Of a stretch of 64,000 bases of DNA, positions 37,968 through 45,777 are shown piece after piece; position 1 is the stretch's first letter, and each line of letters begins with the position of its first letter. The DNA is from Inquilinus limosus_F (lineage in GTDB: Bacteria; Pseudomonadota; Alphaproteobacteria; DSM-16000; Inquilinaceae), in assembly GCF_051487185.1 (NCBI RefSeq), contig NZ_JAHVDK010000001.1:1-64000 (forward strand), given 5' to 3'. The notes beneath the pieces are model-generated. The model saw nothing but the letters and a program-made list of their open reading frames with translations, did not search any database and was not told where the DNA came from. The position numbers and the translations under genes are program-made.

Positions 37968-38053
37968 CCGTTGGTTGGGTTCGCCCCGGCGAACCCGACA
38001 AATCCACGGGGCGGCGGGCATGTTGGGTTCGCGGTCGCGAACCCAACCAACGG
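37968..38053. repeat. GTTGGGTTCGC-type inverted repeat between convergent genes
   Basis: CCGTTGGTTGGGTTCG at the left and its exact complement ending at 38053 frame about 85 bp that also contain inner CGAACCC/GGGTTCG pairs. It lies between the convergent glycine-zipper and agmatinase genes (3 bp before the latter's stop) and may serve both as a terminator. A shorter relative, CGGGTTCGCC with its complement, follows rarA at 56312-56333. Confidence 0.8.
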
Positions 38054-38054
38054 T

Positions 38055-38975
38055 TCAGTCGGCCGACGCCTGCGCTGCCAAGAGGCACAGCCAGGTCCAG
38101 CCGATGGTGGCGGCCAGCACGGCGGTGATGTCGGAGTGGTCGTAGGGCGGGCAGGTCTCGACCACGTCGGCCCCGACCCAGGCGACGTCGCCCAGCCGGC
38201 GCAGCAGCGCCAGCGCCTGCCACGGAAACAGGCCCCCGGCCTCCGGGCAGGCGACGCCGGGCGCCATGCCGGGATCGATCCCGTCGATGTCGAAGGTCAG
38301 ATAGGCCGGGCGGTCGCCGATTACGGCACGGATCCGCTCCACCGCCCGGTCGACGCCGTCGAGATGCACGCTCTCGGCGGAGATCCCGGTCACGCCCCGG
38401 TCCCGGGTCCAGGCGGCGACGTCGCGCGCGACCGGGCTGTGCAGCCCGACCTGCACCGTGGCCCGCGGGTCGACCAGCCCGCGCTCGATGGCGTGGCGCA
38501 GCCAGGAGCCGTGATAGATCCGCGCCGAGGACGTGCCGGCCCAGGTGTCGACATGGGCGTCGAACTGCATCAGCGCCAGTGGCCCGTGCTTGGCCGCGGT
38601 CGCCTCCAGAAGCGGCAGGGTGACGGTGTGGTCGCCGCCGAGGGCGAGGAGGCGGGCTCCGGCCCCGATCTGCTCGGCCGCCGCGTCGCGGATCGCGACC
38701 AGGCTGCCGGCGATGTCGGCGGTGATCGGCGCGGCGTCCCCGGCATCGTAGAGATCCAGCCGCTCCTCCGGGCTCAGCCCCAGATCGGGATGGTCGTCGC
38801 CGGTCAGCGTCCGGCTCGCCGCCCGGATCGCGCCCGGGCCGAAGCGAGAGCCGGGCCGGTTGGTGGTGCCGAAGTCGAAGGGCAGGCCCAGCACCGCGAC
38901 GGCGGGGCGGCCGCCCTCCGGCCGGCGGCGCTGCGGGGCGTTGAGGAAGGTCGCGATGCCGGCATAGGGAGGCAT
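38055..38975 (-). CDS. speB: Agmatinase/arginase family ureohydrolase
   Basis: This 306-residue member of the ureohydrolase family has the Mn-site motifs GGDHTVTLPLLE, QFDAHVDTW and FDIDGIDPGMAPG. It probably splits agmatine to putrescine and urea. Guanidinobutyrase or arginase activity cannot be excluded, because substrates within this family overlap. No arginine decarboxylase gene is adjacent. The start is ATG 38975 and the length is typical for agmatinase. Confidence 0.85.
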   Translation of the reverse strand: MPPYAGIATFLNAPQRRRPEGGRPAVAVLGLPFDFGTTNRPGSRFGPGAIRAASRTLTGDDHPDLGLSPEERLDLYDAGDAAPITADIAGSLVAIRDAAAEQIGAGARLLALGGDHTVTLPLLEATAAKHGPLALMQFDAHVDTWAGTSSARIYHGSWLRHAIERGLVDPRATVQVGLHSPVARDVAAWTRDRGVTGISAESVHLDGVDRAVERIRAVIGDRPAYLTFDIDGIDPGMAPGVACPEAGGLFPWQALALLRRLGDVAWVGADVVETCPPYDHSDITAVLAATIGWTWLCLLAAQASAD

Positions 38976-39109
38976 GGGTCTCTCCGGTCCGAGGGCGGGC
39001 CCGGATGGTTCGCGGGGGGGCGGCGGGCTGTCAAGCCGCGCCGCGCCGGGCTGGCCGGACAGACGAAGGGCCGGCGCCCTGCGACGCCGGCCCTTCGCCT
39101 TTTCGCCGT

Positions 39110-40504
39110 TCAGTGGCGGGCGCCGCCGAGCCTGGCGCCGCCGATGCTGATCCCGCTCGCATGCCCGCCCAGGCTCACGCCGATGCCGTTCTTGCCGCCG
39201 AGGCTGACGTTGAGGCCGCCCTTGTTGGTGCTGGCCGCGCCGGTGCCGTCGTCGCCGACGCCGACAGTGATGCCACCGGAGTTGCCGGAGGCCGCCTTGC
39301 TCCCAAGCCCGACATTCAGCCCGCCGCTGTTGGCCGAGGTGGCGCTGCTGCCCAGCCCGGCATTGACGCCGCCGGAGTTGCCGGAGGACGCCTTGCCGCC
39401 GAGCCCGACATTGATGCTGCCGCTGTTCGAGGAGGCCGAGCCGGTGCCGAGACCGGCGTTGACGCTGCCGGAATTGCCGGAGGCCGCCTTGCTGCCCAGG
39501 CCGGCATTGATGCCGCTGGAGTTGCCGGACGTGGCGGTCTTGCCGAGTCCGACATTGACACCGCCGCTGTTGGATGAGGCGGCGCCGGTGCCGAGACCAG
39601 CGTTGATGCCGCTAGAATTGCCGCTCGCGGCGGACTTGCCGAGACCGGCATTCAGGCCGCCGGTGTTGGACGAAGCGGCGCCGGCGCCGACACCGGCATT
39701 GATGCCGCTGGAATTGCCGGACGCGGCGGTCTTGCCGAGGCCGACATTGACACCGCCGGTGTTGGACGAGGCGGCGCCGCTGCCGACACCGGTATTGATG
39801 CCGCCGGAGTTGCCCGACGCGGCGCCGGTGCCGAGGCCGGCGTTGATGCCGCCGCTGTTGTTCGAAGCGGCACCGCTGCCGACCCCGACATTGACGCCGC
39901 CGGAGTTGTGGGAGGCGCCGCCGGCCGCGCCGACATTCACCCCGCCGCTGTTGTTGCTGCCGGAGCCGCCGCCGACGCCGACATTGATGCCGCCGCCATT
40001 GCCGGTGGCGCCGCCACCGAAGCCGACATTGATCCCGCCGCCATTGCCGCTGCCGGCGCCTCCGCCGCCCGAGCCGCCGCCTCCGGACCCACCACCTGAA
40101 CCGCCGCCGCCCGAGCCGCCGCCTCCGGACCCACCGCCCGAACCGCCACCACCCGAGCTCCCGCCGGAGCCGCCCCCGCCGTGCGAGCCTCCGCCGCCGT
40201 TGCCGCCACCCGACGAGCCGCCGCCGCTGCTGCCACCGCCGGCCGAGCTCGAGCCGCCGGTCGAGCCGGTGCTGCTGCCGGTGCCCGTTCCCGTTCCCGT
40301 TCCGCTGCCGGCTCCGTCGGGAAGGGACGCCACGTTGACCGCATCGCCGGCCGGCTCGAGGGCGCAGCCCTTGCTGACCACCAGTTGCTGTTCTGCCGGC
40401 GAGAGCTCGCGGAACGGCTCGTTGCAGAGCTCGAACAGGTTGGAATTCGCCTGCGCCGCCGTCGACGCAAAGGCAGCGCAAGCCAAAGGAAGCCACAACT
40501 TCAT
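39110..40504 (-). CDS. Secreted Gly/Ser-rich protein with 16-residue tandem repeats
   Basis: This 464-residue product begins with a signal peptide (MKLWLPLACAAFASTAAQA). Residues 20-60 form a small domain with two cysteines (ELCNEPFRELSP; SKGCALE). Residues 64-153 are almost pure Gly/Ser/Thr. Residues 154-440 hold 18 repeats of the type N-S-G-G-[VIL]-N-[VA]-G-[LV]-G plus six variable residues; from residue 200 to 408 the repeats are exactly 16 residues apart. The C-terminus is GISIGGARLGGARH. I do not recognise the family. The regular N/G/V ladder suggests a beta-solenoid or fibre-forming surface protein. GAGG lies 9 bp before the ATG. Confidence 0.85.
   Translation of the reverse strand: MKLWLPLACAAFASTAAQANSNLFELCNEPFRELSPAEQQLVVSKGCALEPAGDAVNVASLPDGAGSGTGTGTGTGSSTGSTGGSSSAGGGSSGGGSSGGGNGGGGSHGGGGSGGSSGGGGSGGGSGGGGSGGGGSGGGSGGGGSGGGGAGSGNGGGINVGFGGGATGNGGGINVGVGGGSGSNNSGGVNVGAAGGASHNSGGVNVGVGSGAASNNSGGINAGLGTGAASGNSGGINTGVGSGAASSNTGGVNVGLGKTAASGNSSGINAGVGAGAASSNTGGLNAGLGKSAASGNSSGINAGLGTGAASSNSGGVNVGLGKTATSGNSSGINAGLGSKAASGNSGSVNAGLGTGSASSNSGSINVGLGGKASSGNSGGVNAGLGSSATSANSGGLNVGLGSKAASGNSGGITVGVGDDGTGAASTNKGGLNVSLGGKNGIGVSLGGHASGISIGGARLGGARH
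39236..39907 (-). repeat. 48-bp-period tandem repeat within the coding region
   Basis: Within the Gly-rich gene, units begin with the asparagine codon at exact 48-bp steps from residue 200 to residue 408. Nearby units differ mainly at the third to fifth and last six positions. Less regular 15-19-residue units lie on either side (overall 39185-40045). Such arrays can expand or contract by slippage or recombination. Confidence 0.85.
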
Positions 40505-40758
40505 GGCGATGTCCTCTAAATCAGCTTTGATGTGAAATCGCGATTGGAAAAACCATATATCCGGTCGAATAAGTGCGAATATTTACTTTTTTGTAAACTG
40601 AAATGTATAGATGCTTGTGAAAGGTTGTTGTGCTCCGGAATGCCCGATTTCGTTGTAATATTTCTTGGATTGAGAAATTATATTATTTGGTTTTGATCTA
40701 AAATTCTCCTTGGCGCAGCCCGCCGCCGAAGCGGGGCGGCGGACACCCCGTCATACCG
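40505..40758. promoter_or_regulatory. AT-rich upstream region of the repeat-protein gene
   Basis: This 254-bp gap is far richer in A/T than its surroundings, especially 40550-40700, with runs such as tttactttttt and attatattattt. A small inverted repeat, TTTAC-6T-GTAAA, lies at 40582-40597. It carries the promoter of the leftward repeat gene and lies after the 3' end of the AhpD-like gene. No gene is visible in it. Confidence 0.6.
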
Positions 40759-41157
40759 TCAGTCCGTCCGGCGGAATGCCTCGTCGACCGGCACCTGCAG
40801 GCCGTTGGCCAGGCGGTTGGTCTCGTTGGCCATGCCGACCACGGCCATCAGCTCGCCCAGCATCTCGTCGGTCATGCCGGCCTTGCGCGCCGCCGCGCTG
40901 TGCGAGGCGATGCAGTAGCCGCAGCCATTGGTGGCGCTGACCGCGAGATACACCATCTCCTTCACCAGCGGGTCGAGCGCGCCGGGCGCCATCACCTCCT
41001 TCACGCTCTCCCAGGTCCGCCGCAGCGTCGGCGGATGGATCGCCAGCGCCTTCCAGAAATTGTTGACCCGGTCGATCCGGCGGGTGGCCATGATGTCGTC
41101 ATAGACGGCCCGCACCTCCGGCGATGCCTCCTCGTATTCGATCAGCCCGGATGCCAT
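40759..41157 (-). CDS. AhpD-like/carboxymuconolactone decarboxylase family protein
   Basis: This 132-residue protein starts at ATG 41157 (MASGLIEYEEA). It carries the family's redox motif CGYCIASHSAAAR (CxxC then His, about residues 82-88), which in AhpD gives disulfide-dependent peroxidase activity. The overall pattern (NNFWKALAIHPPTLRRTWESVKEVMAPGALDPLVKEMVYLAVSATNGC) is that of the carboxymuconolactone decarboxylase fold. Divergent from ldhA, with 93 bp between starts; the role is probably peroxide or thiol defence, but unproven. Confidence 0.88.
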   Translation of the reverse strand: MASGLIEYEEASPEVRAVYDDIMATRRIDRVNNFWKALAIHPPTLRRTWESVKEVMAPGALDPLVKEMVYLAVSATNGCGYCIASHSAAARKAGMTDEMLGELMAVVGMANETNRLANGLQVPVDEAFRRTD

Positions 41158-41250
41158 GGCGATGCTCCCTGCGGTTTCGATGCGGTAGGGTGGCATGGGC
41201 GCCGGCAAGGCGTCACCCCGTCCGCGGACGGAACAGACAAGGGCTCGGCC

Positions 41251-42257
41251 ATGCGCGTCGCGGTGTTCGGCACCAAGTCCTACGACCGGCAGTATTTCGA
41301 GGCGGCCAACGCCCGCTTCGGCCATGCGCTGACCTTCCTGGAGCCGCGGCTCGACGCCGACACGGTGCCGCTCGCCCGCGGCTTCCCGGCGGTCTGCGTG
41401 TTCGTCAACGACCTGCTCGACGCCGCCGTGCTGGAGGCGCTGCAGGCCGGCGGCACCCGGGTGGTGGCCCTGCGCTGCGCCGGCTTCAACAATGTGGATC
41501 TGGCAGCCGCGGATCGGCTCGGCATCGCCGTGGTGCGGGTGCCGGCCTATTCGCCGCATGCGGTGGCCGAGTTCGCCATCGGGCTGATGCTGGCGCTCGA
41601 CCGCAGGATTCATCGCGCCTGGGCGCGCACGCGCGAGAACAACTTCGCCCTCGACGGGCTGGTCGGCCGCAATCTCCACGGCCGCACGGTCGGCGTCGTC
41701 GGGACCGGCCGCATCGGCGCCATCGTCGCCCGGGCCCTGCGCCTCGGCTTCGGCTGCGAGGTGCTGGCCTTCGATCCGTTCCCGGACGAGGCGCTGGCGG
41801 CGGAGGGCATCCGCTATGTCGACCGGGCGGCGCTGCTGGACGCGGCGGAGATCATCACCCTGCACTGCCCGCTGACGCCGCAGACCCGCCATTTCATTGA
41901 TGCCGAGGCGATCGCGCGGGCGCGGCCAGGGCTGATGCTGGTCAACACCAGCCGCGGCGCCCTGATCGACACCGCCGCCGTGATCGAGGGGCTGAAGAGC
42001 CGCAAGCTCGGCGGCGTGGCGCTCGACGTCTACGAGCAGGAGGAGAGCCTGTTCTTCGAGGACCTGTCCAACGAGATCGTGCAGGACGACGTGCTCCAGC
42101 GGCTGCTGACCTTCCCCAACGTGCTGGTGACGGGCACCAGGCCTTCCTCACCGCCGAGGCGCTCGCGGCGATCGCGGAGACGACGCTGGCGAGCCTCGCC
42201 GATGCCGAGGCCGGGCGTCCGCTGGTCCATCGCCTCGCGCCGCCGCGGGCCGGGTGA
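41251..42257 (+). pseudogene. ldhA: D-lactate dehydrogenase, frameshifted at the catalytic histidine
   Basis: This is a D-isomer-specific 2-hydroxyacid dehydrogenase of the LdhA branch (MRVAVFGTKSYDRQYFEAAN), with the NAD site VGVVGTGRIGAIVARAL, arginine in NTSRGALID and glutamate in DVYEQEES. After VLVTG at about 42134 the expected codons are GGC CAC CAG; the sequence reads GGC ACC AG, one C short. The shifted frame then restores a normal tail (QAFLTAEALAAIAETTLASL) to a stop at 42257. The lost codon is the catalytic histidine (E. coli LdhA His296). In the native frame the protein runs on into an unrelated tail. It is either an inactivating mutation or a base-call error. Divergent from the AhpD-like gene. 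Confidence 0.8.
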
Positions 42258-42273
42258 GCAGGGTGCAAAGGCG

Positions 42274-42837
42274 CTAGGCTGGCGCGGCGGTGCCGCCGTG
42301 GCGCCGCGCCAGACGGCGCAGGCGGAAGGCGAGGGCCAGCTCCAGCACCCCGACCACGATCGCCCAGCTGCCGATCAGCCAGACCAGGGACAGCGCGCCG
42401 GCGCCGGGGAAGGCCAGGGCATAGACGCCGAACAGCACCCACAGGGCGCCGGTCAGCGCCAGCAGCCATTCGCCCTCGATCTCCTTGCGCAGGCGGATGG
42501 CGGTGACGATCTCCATCACCCCGATCACGATCGCCCAGACGGCGATGATGTAGACGAGGACGATCGCGGTCAGCAGCGGCCAGATCACGGCCACCACGCC
42601 GGCCGCGACGCCGACAAGCCCGAGCAGGGCGTAGCCCCAGTTGCGGCCGCGGATGCCGACGATGATGCCCATCACGCCGTCGACCAGCGCATAGGCGGCG
42701 TAGAGGATGATCAGCACCGCCAGGGTCATGCCCGGCCACAGCCAGGCGAGGATCCCGAACAGGATGGCCAGCACGCCGCGCAGCGCGATGGCGCCCCAGT
42801 TCGCGGCGAGGGCGCGAAGGACCGGCAGGTTCGGCAT
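42274..42837 (-). CDS. HdeD family membrane protein
   Basis: This 187-residue protein starts at ATG 42837 (MPNLPVLRALAANWGAIALRGVLAILFGILAWLWP in the family's style). It has six hydrophobic segments in three repeated pairs, as in the DUF308/HdeD acid-resistance membrane proteins. The role in acid stress is known from enterobacteria, not shown here. It ends 17 bp from the ldhA stop on the other strand. Confidence 0.85.
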   Translation of the reverse strand: MPNLPVLRALAANWGAIALRGVLAILFGILAWLWPGMTLAVLIILYAAYALVDGVMGIIVGIRGRNWGYALLGLVGVAAGVVAVIWPLLTAIVLVYIIAVWAIVIGVMEIVTAIRLRKEIEGEWLLALTGALWVLFGVYALAFPGAGALSLVWLIGSWAIVVGVLELALAFRLRRLARRHGGTAAPA

Positions 42838-42980
42838 CGTCCGTCTCCCGCAGGCGGCCGGCATGATGGCCGTGCCCAAGAAGATGATCGTCGCGGCGCA
42901 GGTGACAAGCCGGAGCGGTTCCGGCTATGGTTCCCCGCCGTCGTCCCGACAGCGTGGATTCGGTGCGCGAATCCCCACGG

Positions 42981-43008
42981 TTGACTCTGCCCTGACGATC
43001 ACTATACT
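42981..43008 (+). promoter_or_regulatory. Sigma-70 promoter of the rpsM operon
   Basis: TTGACT (42981-42986) and TATACT (43003-43008) are 16 bp apart. Transcription would begin near 43015, giving a leader of about 155 bases before rpsM. No other gene lies between HdeD and rpsM, so the operon needs a promoter here. Confidence 0.75.
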
Positions 43009-43168
43009 CCGCGCGCTTCGGAGCCGGAAGGCGGCCGAAGCACAAGGCGTTCGCGCGGCCGCTCCGGCACGCGGGCAGACATGAACCAGCAGACCCGGCG
43101 ATGCAGGCCAGGCCCCGAGGGCCCGGCAGCGGCGGCGCCGAAGGTGGCAACCGCTTGAGGAGACCGAC
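43009..43168 (+). promoter_or_regulatory. Structured 5' leader of the rpsM operon
   Basis: A stem forms between GCGGCCG (43031-43037) and CGGCCGC (43056-43062), extended by CCGGA/TCCGG with a bulge. Further GC-rich inverted segments (aggccccgagggcc) follow before the GAGGAG ribosome site near 43157. A ribosomal-protein autoregulation site is possible but not shown. Confidence 0.4.
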
Positions 43169-43537
43169 GTGGCACGTATTGCCGGCGTCAACATTCCGAC
43201 CCAGAAGCGCGTGCTGATCGCGCTCACCTACATCCATGGCATCGGGCGCCACACCGCCCAGAGCATCATCGACAAGCTCGGCATCCCGGCCGACCGCCGC
43301 GTCAACGAGCTGACCGAAGACGAGATCCTGCGCATCCGCGAGACCATCGACAGCGACTACACGGTCGAGGGCGACCTGCGGCGCGAGATCGCGATGAACA
43401 TCAAGCGGCTGATGGACCTCGGCTGCTACCGCGGCCTGCGCCACCGCAAGGGCCTGCCCGTCCGCGGCCAGCGGACCCACACCAATGCCCGCACCCGCAA
43501 GGGTCCGGCGAAGCCCATCGCGGGCAAGAAGAAGTAA
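43169..43537 (+). CDS. rpsM: 30S ribosomal protein S13
   Basis: S13 sits in the 30S head and contacts the tRNAs and the 50S subunit. The 122-residue product starts at GTG 43169 (MARIAGVNIPTQKRVLIALTYIHGIGRHTAQ) and has the typical basic C-terminus (GLPVRGQRTHTNARTRKGPAKPIAGKKK). It is the first gene of the alpha operon rpsM-rpsK-rpoA-rplQ. secY and adk, which usually precede it in this class, are not upstream here. Confidence 0.98.
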   Translation: MARIAGVNIPTQKRVLIALTYIHGIGRHTAQSIIDKLGIPADRRVNELTEDEILRIRETIDSDYTVEGDLRREIAMNIKRLMDLGCYRGLRHRKGLPVRGQRTHTNARTRKGPAKPIAGKKK

Positions 43538-43555
43538 TCGGAAGGCGAGCGAACC

Positions 43556-43960
43556 ATGGCCAAGCCAGCAGCTGCCGCCGCGAGCGCCCGTCTGCGTCGT
43601 CGCGAGCGTAAGAACATCACCTCGGGCGTCGCCCACGTGAACTCGTCCTTCAACAACACGGTGATCACCATCACCGACGCCCAGGGCAACGCCATCGCCT
43701 GGTCGTCGGCCGGTGGCATGGGCTTCAAGGGCAGCCGCAAGTCGACCCCCTACGCCGCCCAGGTCGCCGCCGAGGATGCCGGCCGCAAGGCCCAGGAGCA
43801 CGGCATGCGCGTGCTCGAGATCAACGTGAAGGGCCCCGGCTCCGGCCGCGAGAGCGCGCTGCGCGCCCTGCAGTCGATCGGCTTCCAGATCACCTCGATC
43901 CGCGACGTCACGCCGATCCCGCACAACGGCGTCCGTCCGCGCAAGAAGCGTCGCGTCTGA
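43556..43960 (+). CDS. rpsK: 30S ribosomal protein S11
   Basis: S11 is part of the 30S platform. The 134-residue product has an Ala-rich start and the conserved NITSGVAHVNSSFNNTVITITD, SSAGGMGFKGSRKSTPYAAQVAAEDA and IRDVTPIPHNGVRPRKKRRV segments. It begins 18 bp after rpsM. A strong hairpin at 43976-44010 separates it from rpoA. Confidence 0.98.
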   Translation: MAKPAAAAASARLRRRERKNITSGVAHVNSSFNNTVITITDAQGNAIAWSSAGGMGFKGSRKSTPYAAQVAAEDAGRKAQEHGMRVLEINVKGPGSGRESALRALQSIGFQITSIRDVTPIPHNGVRPRKKRRV

Positions 43961-43975
43961 GGCCGGCCCGGCCCG

Positions 43976-44010
43976 CGCCGCCCCGTCCCGTCGCCGGGAC
44001 CGGGGCGGCG
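43976..44010 (+). promoter_or_regulatory. GC-rich hairpin between rpsK and rpoA
   Basis: CGCCGCCCCG-TCCCG pairs with CGGGA-C-CGGGGCGGCG (one bulged C) round the loop TCGC. TTTT occurs only 10 bp after the stem (44022-44025). It lies 15 bp after rpsK and 148 bp before rpoA, so it could be a partial terminator or a processing site that sets rpoA levels. Confidence 0.55.
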
Positions 44011-44157
44011 TGGGCCGCCGCCTTTTACGCAGTACCGCCGGCCGATCCGGGACAGGACCAGCCGCCACAGGGTCCAAGCATGGGATCGGAAGGGCTTCGC
44101 CCCGCCGGCGTTTCGGCCGTATCCGGCCTATAGTGGCAGAACAGGATTGAGACGACA

Positions 44158-45174
44158 GTGCTTCAGCGCAACTGGCAGGAACTGATCAAGCCCAACGCTC
44201 TCGACGTCCAGCCGGGCGACGATCCGCAGCGCAAGGCGACCCTCGTCGCCGATCCGCTCGAGCGCGGCTTCGGCCTGACCCTCGGCAACGCCATCCGCCG
44301 CGTGCTGCTGTCCTCGCTGCAGGGCGCCGCGGTCACCGCCATCCACATCGACGGCGTGCTGCACGAATTCTCCTCGATCCCGGGCGTGCGCGAGGACGTC
44401 ACCGACATCGTCCTCAACGTCAAGGCGCTGTCGCTGCGCATGCACGCCGAGGGCCCGAAGAAGATGCGGCTGAACGCCGAGGGCCCGAAGGTGGTCAAGG
44501 CCGGCGACATCGTCACCGGTCCGGACATCGAGATCATGGACCCCGAGCTGGTGCTGTGCACCCTCGACGAGGGCGCCAAGCTGGCGATGGAATTCACGGT
44601 CAATGTCGGCAAGGGCTATGTCCCGGCCAGCATGAACCGGCCGGAGGACGCGCCGATCGGCCTGATCCCGGTCGACGCCCTGTACAGCCCGATCCGCAAG
44701 GTCTCGTACAAGGTCGAGAACACCCGCGTCGGCCAGGTCACCGACTACGACAAGCTGTCGCTGACGATCGAGACCAACGGCGCGGTGACGCCGGAGGATG
44801 CGGTGGCGCTGGCCGCGCGCATCCTGCAGGACCAGCTGCAGCTGTTCATCAACTTCGAGGAGCCGTCGCGCGACCTGCGCGAGGAGACCGGCGAGGAGAT
44901 GCCGTTCAACCGCAACCTGCTGCGGAAGGTGGACGAGCTGGAGCTGTCGGTCCGTTCGGCGAACTGCCTGAAGAACGACAACATCGTCTATATCGGCGAC
45001 CTGGTGCAGAAGACCGAGGCGGAGATGCTCCGCACCCCGAACTTCGGCCGCAAGTCGCTGAACGAGATCAAGGAAGTGCTGTCGACCATGGGCCTCCATC
45101 TCGGCATGGAGATCCCGAACTGGCCGCCGGAGAACATCGAGGATCTCGCCAAAAAGCTCGAGGAGCCGTTCTGA
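44158..45174 (+). CDS. rpoA: RNA polymerase subunit alpha
   Basis: Alpha dimerises to start RNA polymerase assembly, and its C-terminal domain binds UP elements and activators. The 338-residue product starts at GTG 44158 (MLQRNWQELIKPNAL). The N-terminal domain carries RKATLVADPLERGFGLTLGNAIRRVLLSSLQG, and the C-terminal domain (about 250-325: LELSVRSANCLKNDNIVYIGDLV and LRTPNFGRKSLNEIKEVLSTMGL) follows. Length is typical. Confidence 0.98.
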   Translation: MLQRNWQELIKPNALDVQPGDDPQRKATLVADPLERGFGLTLGNAIRRVLLSSLQGAAVTAIHIDGVLHEFSSIPGVREDVTDIVLNVKALSLRMHAEGPKKMRLNAEGPKVVKAGDIVTGPDIEIMDPELVLCTLDEGAKLAMEFTVNVGKGYVPASMNRPEDAPIGLIPVDALYSPIRKVSYKVENTRVGQVTDYDKLSLTIETNGAVTPEDAVALAARILQDQLQLFINFEEPSRDLREETGEEMPFNRNLLRKVDELELSVRSANCLKNDNIVYIGDLVQKTEAEMLRTPNFGRKSLNEIKEVLSTMGLHLGMEIPNWPPENIEDLAKKLEEPF

Positions 45175-45277
45175 TCGGCTGATCGAGGTCTGTACCCCGC
45201 CGTACTTTCCCGGAAGGGGAGGCGGCGGGTCCCGCCATCGGACCCCCGCGGGGGCCAAGCCATGAGGAGACATTGCC

Positions 45278-45718
45278 ATGCGTCACGGAGTGACCGGACG
45301 TCGTTTCAGCCGCACCAGCAGCCACCGCAAGGCGATGTTCGCCAACATGGCGGCGGCGCTGATCACCCATGAGCAGATCAAGACCACCCTGCCGAAGGCG
45401 AAGGATCTGCGCCCGATCGTCGAGAAGCTGATCACCCTCGGCAAGAAGGGCGGCCTCGCCAATCGCCGTCTGGCTTATGCCCAGCTGCGCGACGACGAGG
45501 TGGTATCGAAGCTGTTCTCGGTGATCGCCGAGCGCTACAAGACCCGCAACGGCGGCTATTCCCGCGTGCTCAAGGCCGGCTTCCGCTACGGCGACGCCGC
45601 CCCGATGGCGGTGATTGAGCTGGTCGACCGCGACCGCGACGCCAAAGGCGCCGCCGACAAGGCGCGCGACGCCGAGCTGAAGGCTGCGGCCGAGGCCGAG
45701 GAATCGGCCGAGGGCTGA
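45278..45718 (+). CDS. rplQ: 50S ribosomal protein L17
   Basis: L17 is the last gene of the alpha operon. The 146-residue product has MRHGVTGRRFSRTSSHRKAMFANMAAALI and ends with an alpha-specific Ala/Glu-rich tail. GAGGAG precedes the ATG at 45278. A perfect intrinsic terminator follows 30 bp after the stop. Confidence 0.98.
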   Translation: MRHGVTGRRFSRTSSHRKAMFANMAAALITHEQIKTTLPKAKDLRPIVEKLITLGKKGGLANRRLAYAQLRDDEVVSKLFSVIAERYKTRNGGYSRVLKAGFRYGDAAPMAVIELVDRDRDAKGAADKARDAELKAAAEAEESAEG

Positions 45719-45747
45719 TCGGCCGACCAAGTGCCAATTGATGAAGG

Positions 45748-45775
45748 AGGCCCGGCTTGCGCCGGGCCTTTTTTT
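45748..45775 (+). terminator. Intrinsic terminator of the alpha operon
   Basis: AGGCCCGGC pairs exactly with GCCGGGCCT around the loop TTGC, followed by seven T residues. It lies 30 bp after rplQ. Confidence 0.95.
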
Positions 45776-45777
45776 CG

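Noticed and set aside
39236..39907. CRISPR array suggested by regular 48-bp spacing
   Set aside because: The units are contiguous coding repeats in frame with a signal-peptide protein, with no unique spacers.
37971..40535. Long rightward Pro/Leu-rich frame opposite agmatinase and the Gly-rich gene
   Set aside because: It mirrors the Gly-repeat gene on the other strand, spans an unrelated gene and lacks a start context; the leftward frame has a signal peptide and ribosome site.
42138..42984. C-terminal extension of the ldhA frame beyond the frameshift
   Set aside because: It is Arg-rich readthrough opposite HdeD and has no similarity to the dehydrogenase; the shifted frame restores the family sequence.
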